NCBI GenBank assembly: GCA_028293545.1
Contig: JAQGOP010000042.1
Location: 1 to 64,000 of the forward strand
DNA from: Verrucomicrobiota bacterium
GTDB lineage: Bacteria > Verrucomicrobiota > Verrucomicrobiia > Opitutales > Opitutaceae
DNA: 64,000 nt
Direction of reading: 5' to 3'
Part shown: in pieces, positions 25,905 through 34,457 of the stretch
How positions within the stretch are numbered: position 1 is the stretch's first letter
How the letters are laid out: each line of letters starts with the position of its first letter
The notes under the pieces: model-generated
Databases searched by the model: none
What the model saw: only the letters and a program-made list of their open reading frames with translations
What the model was told of the DNA's origin: nothing
Program-made: the position numbers and the translations under genes

Positions 25905-26840
25905 ATGCCCGCAACCGTCGAAGCTCCTCCCATCCTGCCCTTTCGCGTCGAATTTGGACGCCCGGCGACGACGCCGGCGCAGCGGGTCGGCGGTTTGGAA
26001 CTGAGCATCCCGCTGCTTGCCGGCGACAGCCACGAGAGCCTGTTTTCCCCGGTCACCCCGATCCAGGGCCGTTCGGGAATCACCCTCTTTGAAACGGGTG
26101 ACCTCACCGTCGGCTACGTCACCGAGCCGGTCCTCGACGAACGGATGCTCCCGCAGCAAAGCCAGGCTCTCTACAGCCGCCTGCTCGTCGCCGCGCGCGG
26201 CCGCCACCTTTACCGGATTTGGAACTATGTGCCGCGGATCAATGCCGTGACCGGCAGCCAGGAAAATTACCGCGCGTTCTGCCAGGGTCGTTCCCTCGCC
26301 TTCGAGATGGAAGTCGGCGCAGGCTTTCCGCACGTCCTCCCGTCGGCGTCAGGGGTCGGCACCCACGACGGCTGCCTCACGCTGGTCTTTGTCGCCGGCA
26401 AGGCCATGCCCCGCCATTTCGAAAATCCCGAGCAGATGCCTGCCTACCTTTATCCGCCCGAGCACGGCCCGCGTTCGCCGAGTTTTTCGCGCGCGACGGT
26501 CGCCGCGCTGCCGGGGCGGCAGCTCACGTTTATTTCCGGCACCGCCGCGATCAAGGGTCACCTCACGGTCGCGCCCAACGAGCTCGACGCCCAGCTCGAC
26601 TGCACCCTCGATAATCTCCGGCTGATCTCGCGCGCCACGGGCCTCGGCGATGACCTCGGCGCCACGCGCAAACTCGAGCGCCACTTCAAGGTTTACCTGC
26701 GGCACCCCGAAGACCTGGCGGCCACGAAGGGCCGCTTGGAAAAATCCCTGCTTCGTCCGAACGATCGCGTAATTTATCTCCACTCCGATATCTGCCGCGC
26801 GGCGCTCAACGTCGAGATCGAGGCCTCGATCGTTTCGTAA
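25905..26840 (+). CDS. Chorismatase-family protein (FkbO/Hyg5/XanB2-like)
   Basis: A 311-residue RidA-fold-like protein matching the chorismatase family, which converts chorismate to 3-/4-hydroxybenzoate or dihydroxycyclohexadiene carboxylate. Family blocks are visible: YRIWNYVPRIN (103-113), ENYRAFCQGRS (120-130), ENPEQMPAYLYPPEHGPRSP (173-192) and FISGTAAIKGH (209-219). XanB2 of this family supplies hydroxybenzoate starter units for xanthomonadin. It is convergent with the 13-gene polyene operon, 94 bp from the acyl-AMP ligase stop. Oddly, where I expect E-T-L-x-N near the active site, it reads C-T-L-D-N (233-237). The 278 bp upstream hold no recognisable feature beyond its promoter region. 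Confidence 0.8.
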   Translation: MPATVEAPPILPFRVEFGRPATTPAQRVGGLELSIPLLAGDSHESLFSPVTPIQGRSGITLFETGDLTVGYVTEPVLDERMLPQQSQALYSRLLVAARGRHLYRIWNYVPRINAVTGSQENYRAFCQGRSLAFEMEVGAGFPHVLPSASGVGTHDGCLTLVFVAGKAMPRHFENPEQMPAYLYPPEHGPRSPSFSRATVAALPGRQLTFISGTAAIKGHLTVAPNELDAQLDCTLDNLRLISRATGLGDDLGATRKLERHFKVYLRHPEDLAATKGRLEKSLLRPNDRVIYLHSDICRAALNVEIEASIVS

Positions 26841-26934
26841 GCGAGCGCCGGCCTCCGCGGGCTCCGACCGGTGTTTCAATCACTACGTCGCAGGTTTGGA
26901 GTTTGACCGCAACGAGCCGGTCGAAGACGCAGCG

Positions 26935-28251
26935 CTACGCCACTAGAAAAGCGCGCAGCTTTCGGCGGTCCACCTTTCCCCGCGCCGTGAGCGGGAACTC
27001 GGGCAGCGTCACGAATTTCCGGGGGATCTTCCACGCCGCCAGCCGCTCGCGCAGCTCCGCGCGGTAATCGACCGATGTGCGTCGCGTGGCAATGACCGCG
27101 GCCAACGAATCCGCCCGCTGCGCATGCGGCTCGACAAATACGTCGTCGATGCCCGGAAGTTCGCGCAACGCCCGCTCCACTTCCGACGGATCGAGTCGCC
27201 GGCCACCGATCTTCAACATCCGGCCCGCGCGCCCCAGCAGCACGAGTTCCCCGCGTTCGTTTAATTCCCCGCGATCAGCCGGGCGAAATCGTCCGCGACC
27301 GCCCACCGCTGCGCTCTCGACCTCGAAGCGGCCGGCATTCCCAAACTTCAATTTGACCCCGGCCAGCGGGCGGCCCGCGCTCCGGCCCGAGAGCGCCGCC
27401 TCGCCCGTGCGATCATAGGTGATCCCGCCGGTTTCGCTCGATCCGTAGAAATTATGCACGCCCAAGCCGAACCGCTGGAAAATTGCCTGCGCCGTTTCAG
27501 GCGGCAGCGGCGCCCCGGCGGAAATCACGGTGCGCAAGCTGTCCAAACGATCGCGCTCGATGCCTGCCGCGGCCAGCCCGCGCAAAAGCGCCGGCACCGC
27601 CGGGAAAACGCTCGGGCGCCAGCGATGAATGATTTCGGCCAGCGCGTGCGGGAGAACACCGGCGCCCACGATGACCGCCGTACCCTGGAGCAGGAGCGGC
27701 ATGACCAGGTTGCCCAATCCGTAGGAGTGCCCGAATGGAATGCACCCGAGATTAACATCGGCGCCGCCGATCTTCATCGTTCGGCAAATCTGGCGGCCAT
27801 CCGCGATCATCTGCGCATCGGTAAACGGGAGCGCCTTCGGCGTCCCGGTCGAACCGGAGGTCACTTTCCAAAGCCGCGTGCCACCGGCCTTGGCTCGACG
27901 CCGCCGGGCGGTCACGATTGCCAGTTGCGATCCCGCCCACACGAACTGCGCGCCCGTCTTCTCCGCGACTGAACGTTGCGCATCGAACGGTTCACCGGGA
28001 TCGAGCGCCACCGCGATCGCATCAACCGCCAGCAGGCCGAGGAAGATCGCGAACCATTGCGCCCCGTTCGGCTCCGCAAAAACCACCGCTTGGTTCGCGG
28101 CGAGCTTGCCGTGCGCCGCGGCCCACTCGCGACTGAGCAAGTCGAGTTCGATCCGCGTCCACGACCGACCGGATACCGAATCGACCAACGCCGTCGCGTC
28201 CGGCTGCGCTTTGACCGTCTTCAACCACAATCCATGCAAGGTGGCCGGCAT
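26935..28251 (-). CDS. Acyl/aryl-AMP ligase of the aryl polyene locus
   Basis: A 438-residue member of the AMP-forming acyl-CoA/acyl-ACP synthetase superfamily. The P-loop is KVTSGSTGTPKAL, the A5-like motif is NFYGSSETGGITYD, GRAGRMLKIGGRRLDP follows, and the C-terminal LTARGKVDRRKL contains the catalytic Lys. It is shorter than typical ligases (about 500), as is common in aryl polyene clusters. It likely activates the hydroxybenzoate starter for loading onto an ACP. The start at 28251 lies 4 bp after the exporter stop; it is the last gene of the operon. Confidence 0.85.
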   Translation of the reverse strand: MPATLHGLWLKTVKAQPDATALVDSVSGRSWTRIELDLLSREWAAAHGKLAANQAVVFAEPNGAQWFAIFLGLLAVDAIAVALDPGEPFDAQRSVAEKTGAQFVWAGSQLAIVTARRRRAKAGGTRLWKVTSGSTGTPKALPFTDAQMIADGRQICRTMKIGGADVNLGCIPFGHSYGLGNLVMPLLLQGTAVIVGAGVLPHALAEIIHRWRPSVFPAVPALLRGLAAAGIERDRLDSLRTVISAGAPLPPETAQAIFQRFGLGVHNFYGSSETGGITYDRTGEAALSGRSAGRPLAGVKLKFGNAGRFEVESAAVGGRGRFRPADRGELNERGELVLLGRAGRMLKIGGRRLDPSEVERALRELPGIDDVFVEPHAQRADSLAAVIATRRTSVDYRAELRERLAAWKIPRKFVTLPEFPLTARGKVDRRKLRAFLVA

Positions 28252-28255
28252 GGGT

Positions 28256-30592
28256 TCAGCGCCGCCGGCGGGCCAGCGGTTCGAGTTCCACCGCCAAAAG
28301 CGCCGTCACGACGATCAGCGCCACCGTCATGCCCAGCGCGTGAATGACCGGGATCCGGCTGAAACCCAGCACGCCGAACGAAGCCGCGGTGCAGAGCGCC
28401 GACAACCGGATCGAAACCGGCGGCGCCGTGTGCGCCGTCGCATTGTCCGAGGAGAAAATCGCGTAATTGTGCGACAGGCACACGCCGAGGAATGCCCCGA
28501 GCAGATTGAACAGGTTCAGCGTTTGCCCCGCCAGGCCGAGCAAGCCAAACACGAAGAAACACGATCCCGCCGGGATGAGCGCAATCCGGATCCCGCGGCG
28601 CGGCGGGTAAATCGCGAACACGCTCGCGATGACCAATCCCAAACCAATCAGGCTCAGGCGGAGCGCCGACCAGCGGTAGCGCGTGAAGAGCCCGTTGAGC
28701 GACTCCAGCTGGCTGACTTCCACCGTGTGGAATTCCGCCGGCACCGGCGCACCCGCCGGTTGCTCCACGACCGTCAAAAACCAAAACGCCGGCCCGTGAA
28801 AATTCCCCAGCAGCGCGAGCGGCCCGGCCAGCATGCCTTCGAGCATTTTCGCCACGCCGGAGTATTCGCCCCCGGAGGGATGTGACCGAAGTTTTTCGAA
28901 GGCCGTGAAAAATGGGAGGAACGAATCGGCGACGAACCCATGGTTTTCCAACGCCGCGCGAAAATCATGGTCGAACGACCCCAACTCCCGAAGGCGCGCG
29001 GGCATCGCCTGCCAGTCCGATTCCGTCGGGAGCAGCAAGCCCAGGCTCGCGGTGGATCCCTTGGGATTCAGCTTCGCTTGGTAAGCCGTGAAATCCTCGA
29101 GATGCTCGCGCGCCTCGCCGACCGACTTTCCCTGGGTCAGGTAAATCGCGCCGTTCGAACCCTCGCCAAACAATGCGCGCACCGCGGCTTCGTTGGCCCG
29201 CAGGTCCGCGGAGGGAACATCGAGCTGGCGGATGTCATCGCGCCAATGGAGCAACCAGGGGCCGATCAACGCGACCAGCAGCGCCACGACAAACAAGCCG
29301 CGCAGGGCCTTTCGCACCGAAGGATGATTTCGTCCCGCATCGAGGCGGCCGAACTGACGGCCCTCGAGCATCGGCCGCTCCAGCTGCGCGAAGTACAGCA
29401 TCGCCGCGCCCAAGGCGCAGAGCAGTCCCGCGCCGACAAAAAGCCCGATCTGCCGAATCAGCGGCAGCTCGGAAAAAAGCAGGAGGGAAAACCCGATCAC
29501 CGTCGTCAGGCAGCTCGCCAGCAGCGGCTTCAACAGCCGCCGGAGCTTGTGCGCATAGGGCTCGTCGGGACGCTCCGAGGGCTGCATGTAAATATAAAAC
29601 CCGTAGTCGATCGCGACGCCGGCAAGCAACGAGCCGATGACGAACACCAGGATGTGCAGCCGCTCAAATACCAGCGTCGAAAGGGTCCACGCGCCCAGCA
29701 GCGACAGCCCGATGACAGGCACGAGGTGCAGGATCTTATAAATCCGCCGGACAAAAATGCAGCTGACCCCGAGCACCGCCACCAGCGACGCGAGGTTGAG
29801 CAGACGTAATTCCGACTCGATGCGGGCCCGGCTCGCGGCGGCGAACCGGTTGATCCCGGTCCAACGCACGTGAACCCCGGGAAAGGCCGCGCGGACCGTC
29901 GCGAAGGCGGCGTCGACTGCGGCAAAAACCGGCCCCTGCCCTTCCTCGGACAAAGGCGAAACCGTGATCCGCGCCCACACGAGGGCGTTTCCGCCCGCCG
30001 TTGCGCCCGGGGCCGTCAAGCCCTGCGATCGCAAGGCGAGGCCGGGCACGAGCAGCAAGGGATCGCGCTCCGCCAAACCCTGCATCGCCGCCGCTTCGGG
30101 ACGCGAGAGAAACGCTTCCAGTTCCGCGGCGCTCCGCTCGGCCAGCCACGCGGGAAATTTTTCACGCGCCTGCCCGGTCGCCGCGAATTCGCGCTCATGT
30201 TTTCCCAGCCACGAAGGCAGCAACAGCTCAAAGCGATGTTCGTAGATCTGCCGGCCCAGCGCATCCTGCGCCGCCGTGTCGCCCATCACCACGGCTTCGG
30301 CAAACGCGGGCGATTTCCTCAGCTCCTCCACGAGGCGCTTCGCCGCCGCCGCGGGTGGAACGTTCGGTGCCGAAGGATCATCCAACGCGAAGAGCATGAC
30401 CTTCGCCTGGACGTCGTTCGCAAATCCGCGGATCAGCGCCAGCTCCGGCGCCTGCTCGCCCGCGGGAATCAAATCGAGGACGTTCGTCGAAATTTTCTGC
30501 CGGAAATCCAATCGCCCGAGCCAGATCGCGCAGCCCGCGGCAAACGCGAGCAATCCCACGCGGGCAAGTATTTTTTGGCGGCGGGGCTCCAC
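28256..30592 (-). CDS. MMPL/RND-type exporter
   Basis: A 778-residue membrane protein with the two-fold MMPL/RND layout: an N-terminal helix, a large periplasmic domain (about residues 40-240), a block of TM helices (about 250-390 with GVAIDYGFYIYM), a second periplasmic domain and a second TM block with GAFLGVCLSHNYAIF. Such exporters occur in aryl polyene clusters and are thought to move the lipid-linked pigment across the inner membrane, working with LolA-like carriers. It starts 11 bp after the LolA-like gene stop and ends 4 bp before the ligase. Confidence 0.87.
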   Translation of the reverse strand: MEPRRQKILARVGLLAFAAGCAIWLGRLDFRQKISTNVLDLIPAGEQAPELALIRGFANDVQAKVMLFALDDPSAPNVPPAAAAKRLVEELRKSPAFAEAVVMGDTAAQDALGRQIYEHRFELLLPSWLGKHEREFAATGQAREKFPAWLAERSAAELEAFLSRPEAAAMQGLAERDPLLLVPGLALRSQGLTAPGATAGGNALVWARITVSPLSEEGQGPVFAAVDAAFATVRAAFPGVHVRWTGINRFAAASRARIESELRLLNLASLVAVLGVSCIFVRRIYKILHLVPVIGLSLLGAWTLSTLVFERLHILVFVIGSLLAGVAIDYGFYIYMQPSERPDEPYAHKLRRLLKPLLASCLTTVIGFSLLLFSELPLIRQIGLFVGAGLLCALGAAMLYFAQLERPMLEGRQFGRLDAGRNHPSVRKALRGLFVVALLVALIGPWLLHWRDDIRQLDVPSADLRANEAAVRALFGEGSNGAIYLTQGKSVGEAREHLEDFTAYQAKLNPKGSTASLGLLLPTESDWQAMPARLRELGSFDHDFRAALENHGFVADSFLPFFTAFEKLRSHPSGGEYSGVAKMLEGMLAGPLALLGNFHGPAFWFLTVVEQPAGAPVPAEFHTVEVSQLESLNGLFTRYRWSALRLSLIGLGLVIASVFAIYPPRRGIRIALIPAGSCFFVFGLLGLAGQTLNLFNLLGAFLGVCLSHNYAIFSSDNATAHTAPPVSIRLSALCTAASFGVLGFSRIPVIHALGMTVALIVVTALLAVELEPLARRRR

Positions 30593-30603
30593 AAAAAATC
30601 GGC

Positions 30604-31257
30604 TCAGCGGAAGAATCGCTCCAGCACATCGCCGGGGAAAATCACATTCTCCCGCGTCCCGGTGATCGTGATCTCGATCCGCTGCGTGGGACTTTTGACC
30701 ATCTCGATCCGGTCAAGCCGGCCGTTTTGGCCGCTGACCGCGAGTACGCCGACAAACTCCGAGAGCGTCGGCTCGAGCGGGACAAACGCCAGGGTCCACG
30801 CCGCGCCGTCGCGACGCCCATGCACGGCAAACGATTTTTCCAGCGCCGGAAGGTCAAAGCGCAGCACGCTCACCAATGCCGAGGTGATCGCCTGCGCGCG
30901 GCTGTCCGCGGGAGCCGCCCGTTCGCGGCCTTCGTCGTCGCGCATCAGCAGGCCCCGGGCGTCCACGATCAGGATGCGATGTTCGGGCTCGAGATAACGC
31001 AGGCTCAAACCGCGAGCCGGCACGATCCGGATTTCTCCTTTCAGGACGACCGGCGTCTTCCGGAATGGAAAATAGCGCCGCTCCTCGAATTGCGATTGCC
31101 GCGCCCGGTTTGGCGCCAGCTGTGCAAAGAGGTCGGCCCAAGCCGGATCGTGCGCCGGGTCTTTCAGCAAATACTCCGGTCCCGTGGGCAAGTCCTGCGC
31201 CCGGGCACACCCCAGCGTGGCCAGGAAGAGCAATAGAACCCGGGTAAAAACGCGCAT
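30604..31257 (-). CDS. LolA-like outer-membrane lipoprotein carrier homologue
   Basis: A 217-residue exported protein. From the ATG at 31257 it has a signal peptide (MRVFTRVLLLFLATLGCARA). The mature part looks LolA-fold: QSQFEERRYFPFRKTPVVLK near residue 55 is the typical start of an unclosed beta-barrel, with GEIRIVPARGLSLRY and LDRIEMVKSPTQRI as later strands. In aryl polyene clusters LolA-like proteins are believed to shuttle the product through the periplasm. A palindromic repeat (31322-31416) separates it from the glycosyltransferase gene, breaking the otherwise tight operon spacing. Confidence 0.8.
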   Translation of the reverse strand: MRVFTRVLLLFLATLGCARAQDLPTGPEYLLKDPAHDPAWADLFAQLAPNRARQSQFEERRYFPFRKTPVVLKGEIRIVPARGLSLRYLEPEHRILIVDARGLLMRDDEGRERAAPADSRAQAITSALVSVLRFDLPALEKSFAVHGRRDGAAWTLAFVPLEPTLSEFVGVLAVSGQNGRLDRIEMVKSPTQRIEITITGTRENVIFPGDVLERFFR

Positions 31258-31321
31258 GTTCAGCACAAAGAAGGCAGGAAATCGGCAATGTTCCATTCCC
31301 GAGTTGCGTTGGCTTCACGCG

Positions 31322-31416
31322 CGGTGGAGCGCGTTGTCCCTAACGCGCTGAGCGGCTCGGCCCGCAATTAAACGTCGACGGAGCCGAAAGCGCGTTAGGG
31401 ACAACGCGCTCCACCG
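31322..31416. repeat. 95-bp palindromic repeat, copy A
   Basis: Perfect 28-bp inverted arms (31322-31349 and 31389-31416) enclose a 39-bp middle with a further CGGCTC/GAGCCG pairing. It is homologous to copy B at 49801-49893: both contain GTTGTCCC-type arms and an AAACGTC centre. The right arm encodes the last six residues (GGARCP) and TAA stop of the minus-strand glycosyltransferase. The hairpin could also act as an attenuator or terminator inside the operon. No transposase is nearby. Confidence 0.85.
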
Positions 31417-32174
31417 GCTGCTGCGCGCCGCGCGCGCAAAACCGGCAGCCATCGCCACAGCAGCAATTGGCTCAGCAGGCGCGTATGCAGCCAGACCAGC
31501 TTCAGGTTGTCGCGCAGGTAACGGAAGTGCGACACTCCGCCTTCGCTCGGGGCGAGATATCGACAAGGTGCGGGCAGGTTCAACGTCGGCACTCCCGCCC
31601 ACACCAGGCGCACCGCAATCTCGGGATCGAAATCGAATCCCCGCGCGCGTCGCGTCGAGCGGAGCGCACGTCGGAGCGGCTCCGCCGGATAGACCCGAAA
31701 GCCAAAAAGCGGATCGTCGATCCCGTTTCCCATGATTTCTAAATGCGCCAGGCCCACGCTGATCTTCCGCCCATGCAATCGTTCCAATGGCACCTCGGGC
31801 CCGAATACGGGCCGACCCAGCACGAGGGCGGCAGGATACGCCAGCGATGACGCCATGAATGAAGGAATGTGCCCGGCGGGATGCTGGCCGTCGGAGTCCA
31901 TCGTCAAGACATGCGTGAACCCCGCCGCCAGCGCCGCCTCGACCCCCGTCGCAACCGCGGCGCCCTTGCCACCATTGGTTTCACGGCGGATCACGCGAAC
32001 GCGCGGATCGCGTGCCGCGAGCGCTTCCACCGGAGCCGCACTGTCGTCGGTGCTGCCGTCAATCACCACCCACACCGGGCTCCATTGCGCCAGTGCCTCG
32101 TCGACCGTCGACGCAAGGCGCGCGCCCGTGTTGTAGCTCGGGATCAGCACCAGGTGCGTGGCGGAGGAAGTCAT
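31395..32174 (-). CDS. Family 2 glycosyltransferase
   Basis: A 259-residue GT-A-fold enzyme. LIPSYNTGARLASTV starts the nucleotide-sugar fold, VIDGSTDDS and TMDSDGQHPAG carry the Asp motifs, and NGIDDPLFGFRVYP is a later family block. GT2-like enzymes accompany acyltransferases in aryl polyene loci and probably build the lipid/sugar head group. The start ATG at 32174 overlaps the acyltransferase stop by ATGA; larger in-frame extensions are rejected. The C-terminal tail (AAGGARCP) is encoded by a palindromic repeat arm, so its last residues differ from any ancestral end. Confidence 0.88.
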   Translation of the reverse strand: MTSSATHLVLIPSYNTGARLASTVDEALAQWSPVWVVIDGSTDDSAAPVEALAARDPRVRVIRRETNGGKGAAVATGVEAALAAGFTHVLTMDSDGQHPAGHIPSFMASSLAYPAALVLGRPVFGPEVPLERLHGRKISVGLAHLEIMGNGIDDPLFGFRVYPAEPLRRALRSTRRARGFDFDPEIAVRLVWAGVPTLNLPAPCRYLAPSEGGVSHFRYLRDNLKLVWLHTRLLSQLLLWRWLPVLRARRAAAGGARCP

Positions 32175-32923
32175 CGCTTGATGATCTCGGTCCGCAGCCT
32201 CTGCTCCGCACGCGCGGCAAACTCCGTCGCCGTCTCCCCGATGGCCGGCGCCAATTCGCCCACGAGTTCGACTTCCACCTGCGCGGGAAAGTTCGGCGGA
32301 CGCCACCACGGCCACCATTTGGGAACGAGATCCGCCGGCGCGCGGATCACCACCAGCCTGACCGGTACGCCCGCGCGCGCAGCGATCACGGCGAAACCGG
32401 GCTTCAGGGGATTCAACACGGTGCCGGTGACCGTTCGCGTGCCTTCCGGGAAAATCAGGAGCGACCGGCCGTCCTTGATCCGATCCGCGACCGCGCGGAC
32501 CAAATCGATGCCGGTGTTTCCCGAAACATATCCACCCATCAACGCCGCCGGGCCCAGCGCCGGGTTTCTCATCACGGCCGGCTTGAAAATGCAGATCGCG
32601 TCGGGCAACCGTGCGAGCACGAAGGTCGCGTCCAGCAGTCCCGGATGGTTTGCGACGTAGACCGCCGCGCCTTCGAGCGCATCGGGCGTGAAACCGGTCC
32701 AGGAAACATAGATCAACCGCGTCGCATGGAGCCACGCGCACCAGGCGCCGAAGAGTCGCTGGATGGTCGCACGCACCGCCGGCCCGCGACGCTCGCGATG
32801 CGGAAACAGCAGCAGCACCGCGCAGACGGCGTTCAGCGCGACCCCGACGGCGCCAAACACAAACCAGGATATCCAGTTGGCGACGTGGTGATAGGCGCTC
32901 AGAGACATGCGTCGCAGCATCAT
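32171..32923 (-). CDS. PlsC-type 1-acyl-sn-glycerol-3-phosphate acyltransferase family protein
   Basis: A 250-residue membrane-associated acyltransferase. An N-terminal hydrophobic helix (about residues 18-42) precedes the catalytic ANHPGLLDAT motif (NHx4D) near residue 93 and the downstream FPEGTR motif near residue 160. In aryl polyene loci, PlsC-like enzymes attach the pigment chain to a lipid or sugar-lipid. It overlaps the neighbouring genes on both sides by 4 bp (ATGA), so it is tightly coupled. Confidence 0.9.
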   Translation of the reverse strand: MMLRRMSLSAYHHVANWISWFVFGAVGVALNAVCAVLLLFPHRERRGPAVRATIQRLFGAWCAWLHATRLIYVSWTGFTPDALEGAAVYVANHPGLLDATFVLARLPDAICIFKPAVMRNPALGPAALMGGYVSGNTGIDLVRAVADRIKDGRSLLIFPEGTRTVTGTVLNPLKPGFAVIAARAGVPVRLVVIRAPADLVPKWWPWWRPPNFPAQVEVELVGELAPAIGETATEFAARAEQRLRTEIIKR

Positions 32924-33804
32924 GGCGCGGGCGGATTGAGCGGCGTGAAATTAAACCAAAGCGACGGGTCCTCGCGCAGGAATCCCTCGATCCGCGAAAG
33001 GAACGCCTGGAAATGCGCTTTCGCGCGCAACAGGTTCTCCGCCTTGCTGCCCGCATCCGGCACGAACATCGGTGAACTGTGGACGGTGGAGTGGCCGGGT
33101 GCAGCGGGCAGTCCCACGCTCAGGACCACCGGTCGCCGGAAGATCAAGGCGAGGTGGTAGATCGTGAACGGAAAGACCCGGCGCGCGCCGAGGAAGTCGA
33201 AGACCTCGGTTTTCGCCGAGAACTCGAGCCGGTCGCATTTCAGCGCCACGCTGCCCCCGCTGTTCACGGCCTCCTTGAGGGCGAACAGGAGGTTCCCGGC
33301 TTCGTTGACCCAGATAAACGTGACCCAGGCGCCAAATTTTTTTCCCAGGATTTCGGTGTCATGGGAATTCCCCACGCGCTGCCGCACCATGAACACCCGG
33401 CGATGCTCCTGCGGGCCGAGCAGGAATCCGGTCAAGTCCGAGTGCCCGAGGTGAAACGTACCCAGCAAGGCGGGCTCGCCGGTCGCGAGCAGGCGATGGA
33501 AGCCCTCCGCATCGGGCGCCAAATCGCCGCGGTGCGGCTGGCCATTCGCGACCCGCAGCCGCAGCATCAGGAATTCCGTGAAGGCGAAAAAATGCCGCAC
33601 CACGTCCCGGTGCTTCGGCTCGCGACCCAGGGCCGCACGCAGGTAAGCGCGTGAATTCGCGCGCTGGCCCGGCATGTTGAGCACGGCGATCCACGTGCCG
33701 CACCAGCGCAGCGGTCGAAAGATGAATTCCGGGAGCACCCGGTCGCAGCCGCGGAGAAATTGAAAGCCCCAGCTCGGGCCCGGATTGCGCGCAGCCCTCG
33801 TCAT
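32920..33804 (-). CDS. Lysophospholipid acyltransferase (LpxL/HtrB-like) family protein
   Basis: A 294-residue acyltransferase resembling lipid A acyltransferases. GTFHLGHSDLTGFLL (about residues 105-119) contains an Hx4D motif. No export signal is seen apart from a hydrophobic N-terminal part. A second acyltransferase next to the PlsC-like one is usual in aryl polyene clusters. The ATG at 33804 shares one base with the stop of the chain-length-factor gene; longer in-frame extensions run through that gene and are rejected. Confidence 0.83.
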   Translation of the reverse strand: MTRAARNPGPSWGFQFLRGCDRVLPEFIFRPLRWCGTWIAVLNMPGQRANSRAYLRAALGREPKHRDVVRHFFAFTEFLMLRLRVANGQPHRGDLAPDAEGFHRLLATGEPALLGTFHLGHSDLTGFLLGPQEHRRVFMVRQRVGNSHDTEILGKKFGAWVTFIWVNEAGNLLFALKEAVNSGGSVALKCDRLEFSAKTEVFDFLGARRVFPFTIYHLALIFRRPVVLSVGLPAAPGHSTVHSSPMFVPDAGSKAENLLRAKAHFQAFLSRIEGFLREDPSLWFNFTPLNPPAP

Positions 33805-34457
33805 CACAGCCACGCGAGGTTTAACCGCATTCCCGGCGCCGCGACGAGATCGAGCGGCTGCCGCGCCGCGAGCGCCGCGAAAAACGTTTCCAACGGGAGC
33901 GCGGCCGGTTGGTCCGCGGAGCGCGCCAGCGCGATTTTGCCGATCGCCTCTCCGGGGCCTGACGTCAGGGCCAGCGCGAACGCAAAGCTCCGCGCGCTCG
34001 CGTAGCCCTGCGCGAGGAGCCAGGTCCCGCGCTCCTCTCCGCCGCACACCAGCACGCGCGGCGCCGGCGACAGCATCGCGGCCTGCATCGCCTGCGCGAC
34101 GAGGTGCGCGCGACCTGTCAGCGGAAAAAATTCCCGCACCGGGTGCTGCCGCCCGATCATGGCCTGCTGCACCGCGCTCGGATGGATCGAGGTCTGGAAC
34201 ATCGTCGGGCTCGCGGTGGGAAAACTCTCCAGGTACGCCTCGAGGGCGCGACTTTCCGCGTACGACGAGGCGTACACCACCGCGTCGTCGCTTCGCGGCG
34301 CGAGTTCGTCCAGCGCGGCGCCGACGAGCATCCCCAACTGCGTCATGCGCCGCGTGGCGCCGCGGGGAAATTTATCCTTCAGGCGTTCGCGCGTCGCCGC
34401 CGGTTCCTCGGCGCCGGGATCGGCCACGCTGATCGCCTGGATGAATCGCTCAAGCAT
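33804..34457 (-). CDS. Ketosynthase-like protein without catalytic Cys (chain-length-factor type)
   Basis: A 217-residue protein resembling the N-terminal half of beta-ketoacyl synthases (Ketoacyl-synt_2 type of aryl polyene clusters). VVYASSYAESRALEAYLESF and PTMFQTSIHPSAVQQAM occupy the usual KS positions, but the nucleophilic Cys and the two His of KS enzymes are absent. It likely partners an active KS as a chain-length factor. The ATG at 34457 overlaps the KS stop by 8 bp. Confidence 0.72.
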   Translation of the reverse strand: MLERFIQAISVADPGAEEPAATRERLKDKFPRGATRRMTQLGMLVGAALDELAPRSDDAVVYASSYAESRALEAYLESFPTASPTMFQTSIHPSAVQQAMIGRQHPVREFFPLTGRAHLVAQAMQAAMLSPAPRVLVCGGEERGTWLLAQGYASARSFAFALALTSGPGEAIGKIALARSADQPAALPLETFFAALAARQPLDLVAAPGMRLNLAWL

